Origin: Venturia oleaginea
Lineage: Eukaryota > Ascomycota > Dothideomycetes > Venturiales > Venturiaceae
Assembly (NCBI GenBank): GCA_013176395.1
Contig: JABMLP010000018.1
Location: 124,001 to 188,000 of the forward strand
Length of the DNA: 64,000 nucleotides
Direction: 5' to 3'
Shown: positions 33,114 to 43,034 of the stretch, one piece after another
Layout: each line of letters opens with the position of its first letter
Position numbering within the stretch: the stretch's first letter is position 1
Program-made: the position numbers and the translations under genes
The notes under the pieces: generated by a model
Seen by the model: the letters and a program-made list of their open reading frames with translations, nothing else
The model's database searches: none
Told to the model about the DNA's origin: nothing

Positions 33114-34599
33114 TCAAATGCCTAAGGAGAACTCGACACCGACGTCGACGTCACGGGCGATCTTGACAATTTTCGAGAATTGGACCGACTTTTCGGCAGC
33201 ACTCTGGAGGTCGTCGATGGAGAAAATCTTGAGGCCGGACTCGTTGATCTACAGGGCGTTCGTTAGCCTCTCCAATTGGAAGAATAGAGTTATAAATATA
33301 ATGAGCGCAAACTTACAAGCTTATGAGCAGCCTCCATGTTGGTTCCTTGCAATCTAGCAACAATTGGTATCCTCAAGTTCATGGTCTCAACGACCTGGAT
33401 CAATCCCTTAGCGATAGCATCGCATCGCACAATACCACCAAAGATGTTGACGAAGATAGCGGTGACTTTTGGATCACTCGTGATGAGCTCGAAGGCGTTC
33501 TGGATAGCCTGAGGGGTAGCTCCACCTCCAACGTCCAAGAAGTTAGCTGGGCTTCCACCGTTCAACTTGATGATATCCATAGTGGCCATGGCAAGACCGG
33601 CACCGTTGACCAAGCATCCAATGTCTCCATCAAGCTTGATAAAGTTGAGGCCATACTCGGCAGCTTTGACCTCATCGGCATCTTCTTGGGTTGTATCGCG
33701 ATACGAGAAGACCTCCTTTTGGCGGAACTCGGCGTTGTCATCAAATCCGAGTTTGGCGTCCATGCAGAGTACTTCGTGATCCGTAGTCTCGCTCCATGGG
33801 TTAATCTCAATCTGAGTGGCATCCTTCTCGGAGAAAAGTTTGTAGATCTTCTGAACCTCAGCTGCGGCGCTGTTGATACACTGCTCGCTGAATCCAATGT
33901 CGGTAGCGACCTGCCTGGCCAGCGAGTCGGTAACGCCCTCGTGGATGTTGACTGGGTAGGTCTTGATAGCAGCTGGGTTCGACTTGGCAACCTCCTCGAT
34001 ATCCATACCACCTTGTGATGAGGCGACAATAACCGGTCCTTGGGTGGCTCTGTCCATGAGAATGGCTAGGTAGAACTCGCGGCGAGCGAATTTGCGCTCG
34101 ACTACGTAAACAGAGTTGCAGGGACGTCCACCAGCACCAGTTTGCTTGGTGATAAGCTTGTGTCCGATCATTTCGTTGGCCATGATCCGGGCTTCGACTG
34201 GGGAGTAGATTACTCTGACGCCGCCCTTGAAGCCGTTGTCAAAGTGTCCCTTTCCACGTCCTCCAGCAAGGACCTGGGCCTTGATGACGAGATCATCGGG
34301 CTCTATTATCTATCAGACATGCCTCAACCGTCAATGTAGTGGTCGTACTCAATTTCTTAGCCACCTCTTCAGCTTCCTGGGCCGATTTCGCTACATACCC
34401 GGGGGGCACGCCAATGTTGTATTGTCTCAGCAAATCGGCAGAGAGGTATTCGTGTATTGAGAGGTTTCGTCGTTGCGAGGCAGAAATTCTCTTGATAGGA
34501 GCCTGCAATTGTCAGTCTTTGCTGTTTCCTTGCGAATGGAGGACTCACAAGGGAGCGGAGGCCAGATATGGCTGGTCTGCTTCTAGCGAGTTTGTACAT
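33114..34599 (-). CDS. LSC2: Succinyl-CoA ligase (ADP-forming) beta subunit, mitochondrial
   Basis: Four exons (34599-34549, 34502-34349, 34302-33317, 33248-33114; introns 46, 46 and 68 nt) give 441 aa, the usual size. The enzyme interconverts succinyl-CoA and succinate with ADP phosphorylation in the TCA cycle as a heterodimer with the alpha subunit. The N-terminus (MYKLARSRPAISGLRSL) is a mitochondrial presequence. The mature protein starts at RRNLSIHEYLSADLL. An ATP-grasp domain follows with KAQVLAGGRGKGHFDNG and ATQIEINPW, and the C-terminal ligase domain has FLDVGGGATPQAI and FVNIFGGIVRCD. The second intron splice gives KKLKPDDLVIKAQ, agreeing with the family. Divergent from the gene at 35070. 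Confidence 0.97.
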
Positions 34600-35069
34600 G
34601 GCAGCGGTGGATTTGATGTTGTCAGGAAAGAAGTGGAGGGTTTCGACGCGAAGAGCTCGAGATGCTTGGCTGGGTATTCTAGTCGCTGGCGCAATTTAAT
34701 TCCGACTATAACTATGCAACCATCGATAGCGATAAACCCCCGGCGTTATTCTTCTTCGAAATTGCCAGAAATGTATCGGTATCGATCTTAGGTCAAAAGA
34801 TTGCTATCTGAACGCACAATTGCCATTATCTACGGGCTAGAGCGAGAATGAATTGATGAGAAGACTGTGGCTGGACTGCCGCAATTCAATTCCGAATAAG
34901 GCTGTTGAACTTCGACAATTCACCATCGACAGTGATAAAGTCCTGGTGATCTTGTTTGGCTGTACATCTGCATATGCAAATAAACAATTCCAGTGCCACG
35001 CTGTGGATGGAGAAAGGTCAAAATTTCCGACAAGCTTGAACTCAATCCAACTAGAACAACAACATCGCC
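34600..35069. promoter_or_regulatory. Bidirectional promoter region, LSC2 / DUF3245-type gene
   Basis: 470 nt separate two divergent ATGs. It contains two imperfectly matching segments in the same orientation: caattTaattccga plus atcgatagcgataaa around 34690-34735, and caattCaattccga plus atcgacagtgataaa around 34880-34942. They could be a decayed duplication or shared regulatory words. No clear TATA box. Confidence 0.45.
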
Positions 35070-35773
35070 ATGGTCGCAAGGCCAAAAGAGCCTTCAGAGG
35101 CCGATATAATCGCCAACAAAATAGCCGTCAGATCCGCTATCAAATCCCGTCTAGTCGCATCATGGCTCCCACCACCGACGCCCGAAGAACTTGCAAGCGC
35201 AAAGACCCAAGAAGAGCTCGAGCAAGAGGAGAAGGAAATGTTTGCGCCTGTACCAGAAACGTTTGTTTACCGCACACGTTGGACCAAGAGCAGTGCTGAA
35301 TTAAGGATAGGCTAGGAGTCGGAGCGGCACCACCGAAAGATGAGGGAGATGGGATTCTGAGACGCAAGGATACTTCGTCTTTGGATGCTTTGAGGAAACA
35401 GTTACTTGGGAGAAAAGCCATCCCACCGCCCGAGAAAGGATCGAAACAAGGGCCGCAAAGCGTACTGGCGGATCGGAGCATGAAGCCAGTGGTAGATGTA
35501 GATAGTGACGATGAGGGTGGAAGGACAGCAGCATTCACGTCACTGAATCAGAAGTCGAAGGCGAGCAAAAAGAAGGCAAAGGTCCCTCAGATGACTGAAG
35601 TTCAGAAAGAGGCGGACATCGGCGACGACGACAATGAAGATGAAGACGCACAACTAAAGGGCCGCTCCTCGAAACCAACCGATGCCGCTCCGTCGAAACG
35701 AAAAGCATCAAGTTTCCTGGACGAGATACTAGAAGGCAAGAAGAAGAAAAAGAAGAAGCAGAAGAACGGTTAG
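35070..35773 (+). CDS. DUF3245-type conserved fungal protein
   Basis: Exon 1 35070-35260 and exon 2 35311-35773 (50-nt intron, GTTTGT...GGATAG) encode 217 aa. The N-terminus (EADIIANKIAVRSAIKSRLVASWLPPPT, shown here in two parts: EADIIANKIAV and RLVASWLPPPT) plus EEKEMFAPVPE and LGVGA, then LRKQLLGRKA, match what I remember of the DUF3245 family of ascomycetes. The second half is Lys/Asp/Glu-rich and ends KKKKKKKQKNG, a likely nuclear or nucleolar signal. Function is unknown; nucleolar work such as ribosome biogenesis is only inferred from composition. Confidence 0.75.
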
Positions 35774-36416
35774 GGCGACACAAAGGCACAAGCATGCAAA
35801 AAAGATACCCGTCACAAACGACATGCTCTGCATAGTAACACAATGCCATGATTACCATTCTCGAATGTTCAACTCCCGGTCCGCCTTACATCTGTGCTGA
35901 TGAATTCCCGACTCTTTCCATACAAACTCTCTACCTTCGTACCAAGAGTTACTATCACATGGTGGATAGAAGAGTCACAGCGCTGTTCGCGTGACCCAAC
36001 GGGAGGGACATGATTTCGGCAAGTTAAGGAGTGGCGCCACTAATCCTCAATTACCAAGGACGTCAATGGATTCTTCAATAAGCAATTCTGTCCACAATGG
36101 ATTGGACAGAATTGCTAATTGAATACCCCATTGACGTCCTTGATCGTTGAGCGTAGTTGCTTGATGTTGAGATGAGTAGACGACTGGCATCTTTTGACTA
36201 TTGATAGATGTCAATTCATATTTTCACCATCGGTGATGCTAAAAACTACTTCTCATGACTGAGGACGCCGATGGGAATTTCCGCGAACAAGTCCGCGCCA
36301 GAGGGGTATGATCTGAATGATCTAGAATTGTCAACACAATCCCAGGTTCTTCTTCTGTATCTACGATACTTGATGGAAACCATAAGACCGCGACCAAATT
36401 TTCCCCTTTCCTCGCA
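35774..36416. other. Intergenic with a hairpin element
   Basis: Holds the 3' regions of two convergent genes and the 104-nt inverted repeat at 36047-36150. Nothing else recognised. Confidence 0.45.
36047..36150. repeat. 104-nt inverted repeat (hairpin, MITE-like)
   Basis: Both arms carry aaggacgtcaatgg and agcaattctgtcca; between those blocks they differ by a few bases (attcttcaata vs ggtattcaatt). The arms close on a short loop around caatggat. Size and structure fit a small non-autonomous element or a folded transposon footprint. No coding content; no obvious target duplication. Confidence 0.8.
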
Positions 36417-37205
36417 TTATGTGTACATGGAGCTCTCAACATCACACGAATATCCTCCGTCATCAACACCCTCCTCATCCCCCCTCTCTGTCATCGCCAC
36501 CAACCTTTCCACCTCTTCCTCATCAGCATTCCCCTCCCCCCCAACATCAGCACTAGAATGCCACCACCTCGCCCCAACCTCCCTCAACCCCTCCAAATTA
36601 GAAGATCTAACCCAACCCCCAACAATAACCTCACACCCCCTCCCCCTAACCCTCCTAACCACTTCCCTCAAAACCTCTTTCCCATGAACAGCATCACCAG
36701 CCCCCCCACTCGTCAAAATCCCCACGAACCCAAGCCCAAAAATCTCCTCAACGGCCTCACTCCTCTTCCCCGCCGGTACCACATCAAAAGCCCGATGAAA
36801 AACACAACCCCACCCACCCCCCTCCCTCGCAAGCTTCAATAACCGTCCACACCCCGCCCCATCAACACCACCCCTCTCGGTCAACAACCCAAAAACAAAA
36901 CCATCGACCCTCCCCTCCTCCACCGTCAGCGAAAGAAACCCCCTCATCTCCCCCTCCATCTCCTCCACCTCTTCAGCAGAATACACAAAATCACCTCCCC
37001 GCGTAGGCCGAATCATAACATGAATCGGTATCAGACTCGCTGTTCCGGGGAGTTTACGGATTTGTTTTTTGAGCAGTTTGAAGGAGGCGAGGGAGGGTGT
37101 TGTGCCGCCTAGGTGTGCGTTTGAGCAGAATTCTATTCTGTCCACGCCGGCTTTTGCAGCGAGGAGGGCGGAGGGGATTGTGAAGCAGGCGAGTTCTAGG
37201 GGCAT
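36417..37205 (-). CDS. CutC-family copper homeostasis protein
   Basis: Intronless, 262 aa, close to the usual 230-270 aa. The family signature is clear: GVDRIEFCSNAHLGGTTPS near residues 20-38 (eukaryotic version of the ELC.N..GG.TPS motif), then IHVMIRPTRGGDFVYS, VDGFVFGLL, FHRAFDV, ILTSGGAGDA and EVIVGGWVRSSNL, which together make the TIM-barrel fold. CutC proteins are cytosolic; the bacterial member is tied to copper tolerance, while enzymatic activity in eukaryotes is unsettled. Third-position use is strongly G-biased, making an antisense frame look open on the plus strand. Confidence 0.93.
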   Translation of the reverse strand: MPLELACFTIPSALLAAKAGVDRIEFCSNAHLGGTTPSLASFKLLKKQIRKLPGTASLIPIHVMIRPTRGGDFVYSAEEVEEMEGEMRGFLSLTVEEGRVDGFVFGLLTERGGVDGAGCGRLLKLAREGGGWGCVFHRAFDVVPAGKRSEAVEEIFGLGFVGILTSGGAGDAVHGKEVLREVVRRVRGRGCEVIVGGWVRSSNLEGLREVGARWWHSSADVGGEGNADEEEVERLVAMTERGDEEGVDDGGYSCDVESSMYT

Positions 37206-37889
37206 GGTTTGGGGGTTTGGTTATATATATTCGGGGTTTTTTTTTTCTGGTCGTTGTAATCTTGGTACTTTGTTGTTTGTTTGTTAATTAAGATACCGTG
37301 GATAGCAACGTTCATTGGGATTCTTTGTTTGGGACGTTGCTTAGTCACCCACCGCACTCCACCACTCAACCAATCAAAGAAAAGTAACCGACCAGGAAAA
37401 ATCCGTGACCGATGCGTTGTCAACCGCGGGAGATCAGCCTTGCATTAGACGCACATACGTGGACACTCCATCCTCATAGGATTTGAAAAGAAAAAAACGG
37501 TTATCTAGACGTCCTTCCTCACCTCACCAAGAAATCCAACTGTAATCCTTTTAACTCCTTCCATTTCTAAGGGATGAGTAGAGACAAGTTTGCTTCTTAT
37601 GATGTATTACTGTGTTTATGAGCATGTGTATCTGCTAATTACTAGGTGTATGCCTTGGTCTAGTGAGATATCTGGATGCCTGTGAAATGGGGGGAAGACT
37701 GAGCTGTGTGCGAGTGGGGTATGTAATGTATGAGAAGGAATGCGAATCGACGAAGAAAATGAATCCGAGAACCGAAACACCAAACCCACCCGACTAGCCT
37801 GACTTCAAATAAGACCAAAAGAACCAACGACATACCCAGTCGAACTCCGAAGATCACGCCTCAACACATAAGGGCCATATATATGGACA
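37206..37889. other. Intergenic, nothing recognised
   Basis: Promoter side of the CutC gene and 3' region of the disordered-protein gene. Only short frames. Confidence 0.4.
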
Positions 37890-39479
37890 TCAGACCCCTT
37901 CCCCACCCTTCTCCCCCTTCTTCACCAAGATCCTCCTAACACTCTTACTCATCCCTCTACGCAACCCCATTCTCCCACCACTCTCCCTCTTCCCCTCCAA
38001 GACACTATCAGGACTCCATCTACTCTTCATATTCCCACCTTCGCCCACCTCACCCCCAACAACAAAAGAAGACCTTGCAAAAAGAAGCTCGTTGCTTCTC
38101 CGGAGGAACCGTTGTTCTCGTTCTGCATCGACGAGGTGCTGCGGTCTGAGATCGTATGAGCTGTGTGTTATGAATTTGTTGGGGGTGATGGTTGCTTTTC
38201 GCTTTAACGCGATTGGAGGTGTGTTTTGAACGGGTGGGGTGCATGTGTTTGGGTTGTGTGAGTGAGGGGGGAGTGAAATGTGTGTAAGTGGGGTAGAAAA
38301 TCTTGAGGAGACAGGTGTGGTGATTTGTGCGAGGTATGCTAGTTCTGGGATGAATGTGGGGAAGGGGGTTGGGGGATGTGTTTGCTTGCTAGAAATTTCA
38401 TCTCGTGGACCTGCTCGGTCTGCGAGATGAGCTAGCCCAGGGTTGACTTGAGGGATTGCTGCTTGCGTTTTGTCTTTTGGTAGAGAGCGACGTCTGAGAC
38501 CAGCTCTGTACAAAAAATCACGCCTATGGTGTAACCTCAGTGTTCTACTCAATCTACGGCGAAGAGACGCACCATCACCAACAGGCGTGATAGGAATAGG
38601 TGGATCAGGAGTCAGTGTCTCTTTGGACGAGCTCCAATGCAGAGAGGGCACACCCTCTTTGTTAAAATCGTTTTCTACTGCAAAGAAAAGAGAATGCGGT
38701 GAGTCTACATCTTCAACGAAATGTGCGCTTACAGATTGAACAGGTTCCGGTATTCTCGTATAATTGCTACTCGGATGCGGCGTCTGCGCTCGTGGTCGTG
38801 GTCGCGAAGTCCGAGCAGGTCTCGTCGATGTCCTGGCCGTGCGCTGAGATCGATTTGAAGTTGTCCTAGCTGGCTCCACGACAGGCGCAGACATGCGCCG
38901 TGAACTTCTTGAATCCCGCTGCGATCGTGAATCACGTTGCAACCGCAAATCCCTCTGCGACCTATTCAGACTGCTTCGGTTGGAATCCACGAGCGTATAA
39001 GAAGTGCGCCGCGAATCTCGATCGGTACCGATAAGAGTCGACGACCGACCCATCCTTCTCGATCTCCCCGATGACTGATACGATAGCTGTGGATTTACGT
39101 TATCTTCGCGATGCGGCGGCGAAATCCCATGCGGGTAGCCATATTCGTATCCTCCCTGGGACCAGTACTGCGGCACTGGATTCACATAATTTGGATCAGT
39201 GTGGTTGTACTTTGCGCGCGCTTCGGCCAGAAAGTATTCCAAAGGTGGGATATTCGGACTGGATTTGCGCGTCCAGACTTGCTCTGGATCGTACTCCCAG
39301 ATTGGCTTGATGTACGTTTGCTGCACGTTGTGCAGACCTTGGAGGGTTGAGTTGAGCAGGGCCTCCCGCTCGTCGTATGCATTAGCGGGATCAACGTACG
39401 TGGTAGCTTGCGAAGTGCGTCTTGATCGAGTCCTCCGTGTAGGCTGGGCGGACCTGGTGGAGTATCCTGGAGGAGGCAT
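37890..39479 (-). CDS. Disordered Ser/Arg-rich protein, unknown function
   Basis: A single 529-aa frame with ATG at 39479. Residues ~30-110 look more ordered (YDEREALLNSTLQGLHNV, PIWEYDPEQVWTRKS, PPLEYFLAEARAKYNHTDPN, the last split by the reader's limit from YVNPVPQYW). From ~130 on it is a long Ser/Arg/Thr/Pro-rich region with repeated SQRDSRS-type units and ends in basic residues. No folded domain recognised. Uninterrupted length and codon pattern support a real gene. Role unknown; such composition is common in proteins regulated by phosphorylation or binding RNA. Confidence 0.7.
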   Translation of the reverse strand: MPPPGYSTRSAQPTRRTRSRRTSQATTYVDPANAYDEREALLNSTLQGLHNVQQTYIKPIWEYDPEQVWTRKSSPNIPPLEYFLAEARAKYNHTDPNYVNPVPQYWSQGGYEYGYPHGISPPHREDNVNPQLSYQSSGRSRRMGRSSTLIGTDRDSRRTSYTLVDSNRSSLNRSQRDLRLQRDSRSQRDSRSSRRMSAPVVEPARTTSNRSQRTARTSTRPARTSRPRPRAQTPHPSSNYTRIPEPVQSVSAHFVEDVDSPHSLFFAVENDFNKEGVPSLHWSSSKETLTPDPPIPITPVGDGASLRRRLSRTLRLHHRRDFLYRAGLRRRSLPKDKTQAAIPQVNPGLAHLADRAGPRDEISSKQTHPPTPFPTFIPELAYLAQITTPVSSRFSTPLTHISLPPHSHNPNTCTPPVQNTPPIALKRKATITPNKFITHSSYDLRPQHLVDAEREQRFLRRSNELLFARSSFVVGGEVGEGGNMKSRWSPDSVLEGKRESGGRMGLRRGMSKSVRRILVKKGEKGGEGV

Positions 39480-40443
39480 GGTTGATAGGAGAAAGAAGCT
39501 TTGAAGTTGAAAGGTCGGGGATATGGTACCTTACATAGCTGACTCCAGATAGCTGGATTATTGGAGCTATTTGATGGTGTGAAGGGCGGGCAGCAAACAG
39601 TGATCAGGCGAGGCAGTCATGACCAGTAACAATGTCTCTTCCTTACAGCGCGTTTCTGGCGTAGAAGAATGTTCAAGGATGGCATTGCTTGCTACATGTC
39701 GGCTGAAAGGGCCTTTGTTCTGTGATGTATCCTACCATCTCAAGGCGCGCAATCTGGCTAAACAGGTCGGGAAAGCGCGGGAAAGCAGCACGCTGCAACG
39801 TGTGGACGGTCCCGTCTGGGCTGCAAGGTACAGTTTGGGGGATTATCCCATCGGCTTTGCGACAGCGACGCTACTAGACGATAGCCTGGTGATTGAAGGG
39901 AGGTCATGTGCGATTACTGAAGTGAGACTGGGCATGGCTGGCGAATGGGAGGGTCCAGTGCCTCCAAGCTGAGAAAGAGGATTGTGACTACCCAAGCACC
40001 GTGACGCAGCTTGATTGAGATGCTAGTACCATTACTACTGCGGGCCGTATTTAGAATCTTTATCGAGTCATGTGCGAATCGTGCAGGAGAGGCCTTCATT
40101 AATGCCTAAGGCCTTTCTTTATTGACGGCCTGAAGCCTGAAGCCATGAACTGCGCTAGTATGCCTAAGGCCTTCATTGATGCCTGCGCTTGTTCGCTGAT
40201 GATCCTTTATCCGACGGACCCATCAACCCTCCCCAACTTAGCCGAAATCGGTATCCGATAAAACATACCCAGCATTAAGACCCTATGTAGACGTTGAACA
40301 ACAGCGGAGGAGCTGGGCTTCTTCGCAATTCCAATTGTATATCACCAAGTCTCTCTCCATCCCGTCTACTTCACCATCACAGCATACACGCTCCTCAAAA
40401 CCTCCACCATACACGTAGAACAACCCTCCCAATTCCCCCAACC
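39480..40443. other. Divergent intergenic region upstream of the thiolase gene
   Basis: A 117-aa plus frame (39619-39972) has no recognisable feature and is not called. The word atgcctaaggcctt occurs twice near 40102 and 40159. CA-rich leader before 40444. Confidence 0.35.
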
Positions 40444-41685
40444 ATGACATCCTTCCTCCAAAAAGGCGCAAAAAACATACTCCAAAAGCACCCAAACGAC
40501 ATCGTCTTCCTCTCCGCCCTAAGAACCCCAGTAACCCGCTCAAAAAAAGGCGGCCTAGCCCAAACCTACGATCACGAACTCCTCGCCACAGTCCTAAAAG
40601 CAACCCGCGAAAAGTTCTCAAATCTTGATCCAGCAAAAATCGATGACATCCAAATCGGCACCGTGCTATCCGAGCTCGGTGGGGCAAAAGCCGGACGCAT
40701 GGCTGCTTTACACGTAGGAATGAGTGAAAAGACGGCTTTTCAGACGGTGAATAGGGCGTGTAGTTCTGGGCTGGCTGCTATAACGGCGATTGCGCATGAG
40801 ATTGCGACGGGACAGATTGATGTTGGGATTGGAGGGGGTATGGAATCTATGACGAGGAATTATGGTTCCAGAGCTATCCCGACGCAGTTGTGGGCGGAAT
40901 TGAGGGATACACCGGTTAAGAATTCGGCGGATTGTATTATGAGTATGGGACTGACGGCTGAGAATGTTGCAGAACGGTATAACGTCTCGAGAGAAGAGCA
41001 GGATGAGTTTGCCGCCACGTCGCATAATAAAGCTGCGAAGGCGCAGGCGGATGGCCTTTTTGATGGTGAGATTGTACCCGTGACGACGAAATGGAGATCA
41101 GATCCTGAGTCGCCTGAGGGCGAGAAGGAAATCACCGTCACAAAAGACGATGGAATCAGACCCGGTTCCAAGGCCGAAAAACTGGGAACAATGAAGCCGG
41201 CATTCAAACCAGACGGAAAGTCAACCGCAGGAAACAGTTCTCAAGTCTCAGACGGCGCCGCAGCAGCATTAATGATGCGTCGCTCCACAGCCGCCGAGCT
41301 GGGACTAACATCACACATCATCGGGAAATGGGCAGGAACCCAAATCGTAGGCTGCAAACCCGATGAAATGGGCATCGGACCCGCCCTCGCCATCCCAAAA
41401 CTCCTCGCCTACACCGGCATCAAAAAGGACGAAATCGGTATCTGGGAAATCAACGAGGCATTTGCTAGTCAAGCCGTCTACTGCGTTAGGGAACTGGGAA
41501 TTGACACGGAAAAGGTTAATCCGAAGGGTGGTGCTATTGCTCTTGGACATCCACTTGGGGCAACTGGTGCTCGACAGTTGGCGACGCTTCTTCCGGAGAT
41601 GGAGAGGCAGACGCAGGAACTTGGTGTTATTAGTATGTGTATTGGTGCTGGTATGGGAATGGCCAGTTTGATTGTTAGGGAGTAG
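40444..41685 (+). CDS. Acetyl-CoA C-acyltransferase (3-ketoacyl-CoA thiolase)
   Basis: 413 aa from ATG 40444 (caaccATGACA); the frame is open 50 codons further upstream but reads as leader. The enzyme cleaves 3-ketoacyl-CoA to acetyl-CoA and a shortened acyl-CoA. Active-site parts are present: Cys in NRACSSGLAA, the loop NEAFASQA, His in GGAIALGHPLGATGAR and the second Cys in VISMCIGAGMGMA. Overall closer to the POT1-like peroxisomal branch (MESMTRNYG, ADCIMSMGLTAENVAERY) than to acetoacetyl-CoA thiolase. However, I see no convincing N-terminal PTS2 nonapeptide and the C-terminus (VRE) is not PTS1, so location is open. Confidence 0.93.
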   Translation: MTSFLQKGAKNILQKHPNDIVFLSALRTPVTRSKKGGLAQTYDHELLATVLKATREKFSNLDPAKIDDIQIGTVLSELGGAKAGRMAALHVGMSEKTAFQTVNRACSSGLAAITAIAHEIATGQIDVGIGGGMESMTRNYGSRAIPTQLWAELRDTPVKNSADCIMSMGLTAENVAERYNVSREEQDEFAATSHNKAAKAQADGLFDGEIVPVTTKWRSDPESPEGEKEITVTKDDGIRPGSKAEKLGTMKPAFKPDGKSTAGNSSQVSDGAAAALMMRRSTAAELGLTSHIIGKWAGTQIVGCKPDEMGIGPALAIPKLLAYTGIKKDEIGIWEINEAFASQAVYCVRELGIDTEKVNPKGGAIALGHPLGATGARQLATLLPEMERQTQELGVISMCIGAGMGMASLIVRE

Positions 41686-43034
41686 AAACGCGACTGTTTG
41701 ATAGCTGGATGCGGAAAAGTCTGGTCTTCTCTCTGGTCACCCGAACGAGGGTATTTTACGTGTCTGAATACTGTGAAATGGAAGTCTGGTTGTTCTGTTT
41801 TCATGTTTCCCATGAATACATCTCTCTTATATCCTCGATGCCTTGCATTTCGACGTAGGTTTCCGTATCCACGAATCTTCACACGCACTTATAGAACCCT
41901 CCCATTTCCTCCATCACATATCAGTTCCATCGATTCGCAACCCACATCCCAATAACCATGATCACCCATCTCACCTCTCCACCTCACTAATCCTCAACCC
42001 CAACATGTCTCCACCATCTCCTTCATCAACACCTTTCCCACTTTTCCTTTATCTCATCGTCGCCGAAATCAACCGAGATATGTAAGGAACATTAGTACGC
42101 TGTAGCTGTATTGTTTATTTAAAAACTAGACTATAGGGTTTATCGACGATAGTTTATATGAAAAGGGCGAGAAGGAGGGGGTGAACGCCTACTTTTAAAC
42201 ATCCTCAGGAGGGATCGATATCACGCGTATGAATTTGAAACCAATCGTCCATCTACCTAATTCCAAATTCCAAATCCCACAGAACTCGGCGACAAGTGCA
42301 AAGAGAAAAATAACCCCTTCCCAATCCTAATACCCTAATAACTAGAAAACCGAAAATATACTACATATACCAATCCCAGTTCCAATCAAAATATCTCGCT
42401 CCTTGATTTCTAAAAACTGGGCTCGTAGAAATCTTCTGTAGGCTCTCATTTAGATGAATCTACTCTTTACAGTTTTGGGGAAATAGGCTCTAATAGATTC
42501 GAGAGGCTATTTCATCCCAGAGAGTTGGGTTTTTGCGATTGTAGATAGAGATTGTGGGCGCATGGCACAGCAGCCATTACATGCCACGTAAAATCTGATT
42601 ATTATTATATAGTAACTAGAGAGAGACGTAATGGGAGAAGTACGATTCTAGATTACTATAGGCTGTGTACTCCAAGATTTTGATTTTGCCGCGGGTTGGG
42701 GGTGAAAGATAGGAAGATAGATAGATAGATGGACTTAATCGTATCCTAGAAAACGTATAGACTTCTAGGCTAGCCCAAACATTAACATGACACGCATTTA
42801 TTGACCCAAGAGGAGAGAGAGTACGAGCTTTCCACTCAGTATGTAGAATAAACATCACTATAACAGTCATCATCTTCGTGATATCTCATCTTCAGATCAA
42901 CGCCAGTGAGATAAAAGGCACACACAAAAAGAAAAGGGTATATTCTTTTAACAATTAGACATAATTTATGCTCAACTGCACGACACCGAGTTCAACTACG
43001 AGCAAAACAAGAAACGCGCGTTGAACGGGCGAAC
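41686..43034. other. Long convergent 3' intergenic region
   Basis: 1.35 kb between the thiolase stop and the BTA1 stop; AT-rich. A GATA microsatellite lies near 42708-42727. No gene supported. Confidence 0.4.

Noticed and set aside
33323..34018. 231-aa plus-strand frame
   Set aside because: Antisense shadow of LSC2 exon 3.
36558..36842. Pro/Asn-rich plus-strand frame
   Set aside because: Antisense of CutC, explained by its G-biased third positions.
39619..39972. 117-aa plus-strand frame
   Set aside because: No domain, weak composition and no splice support.
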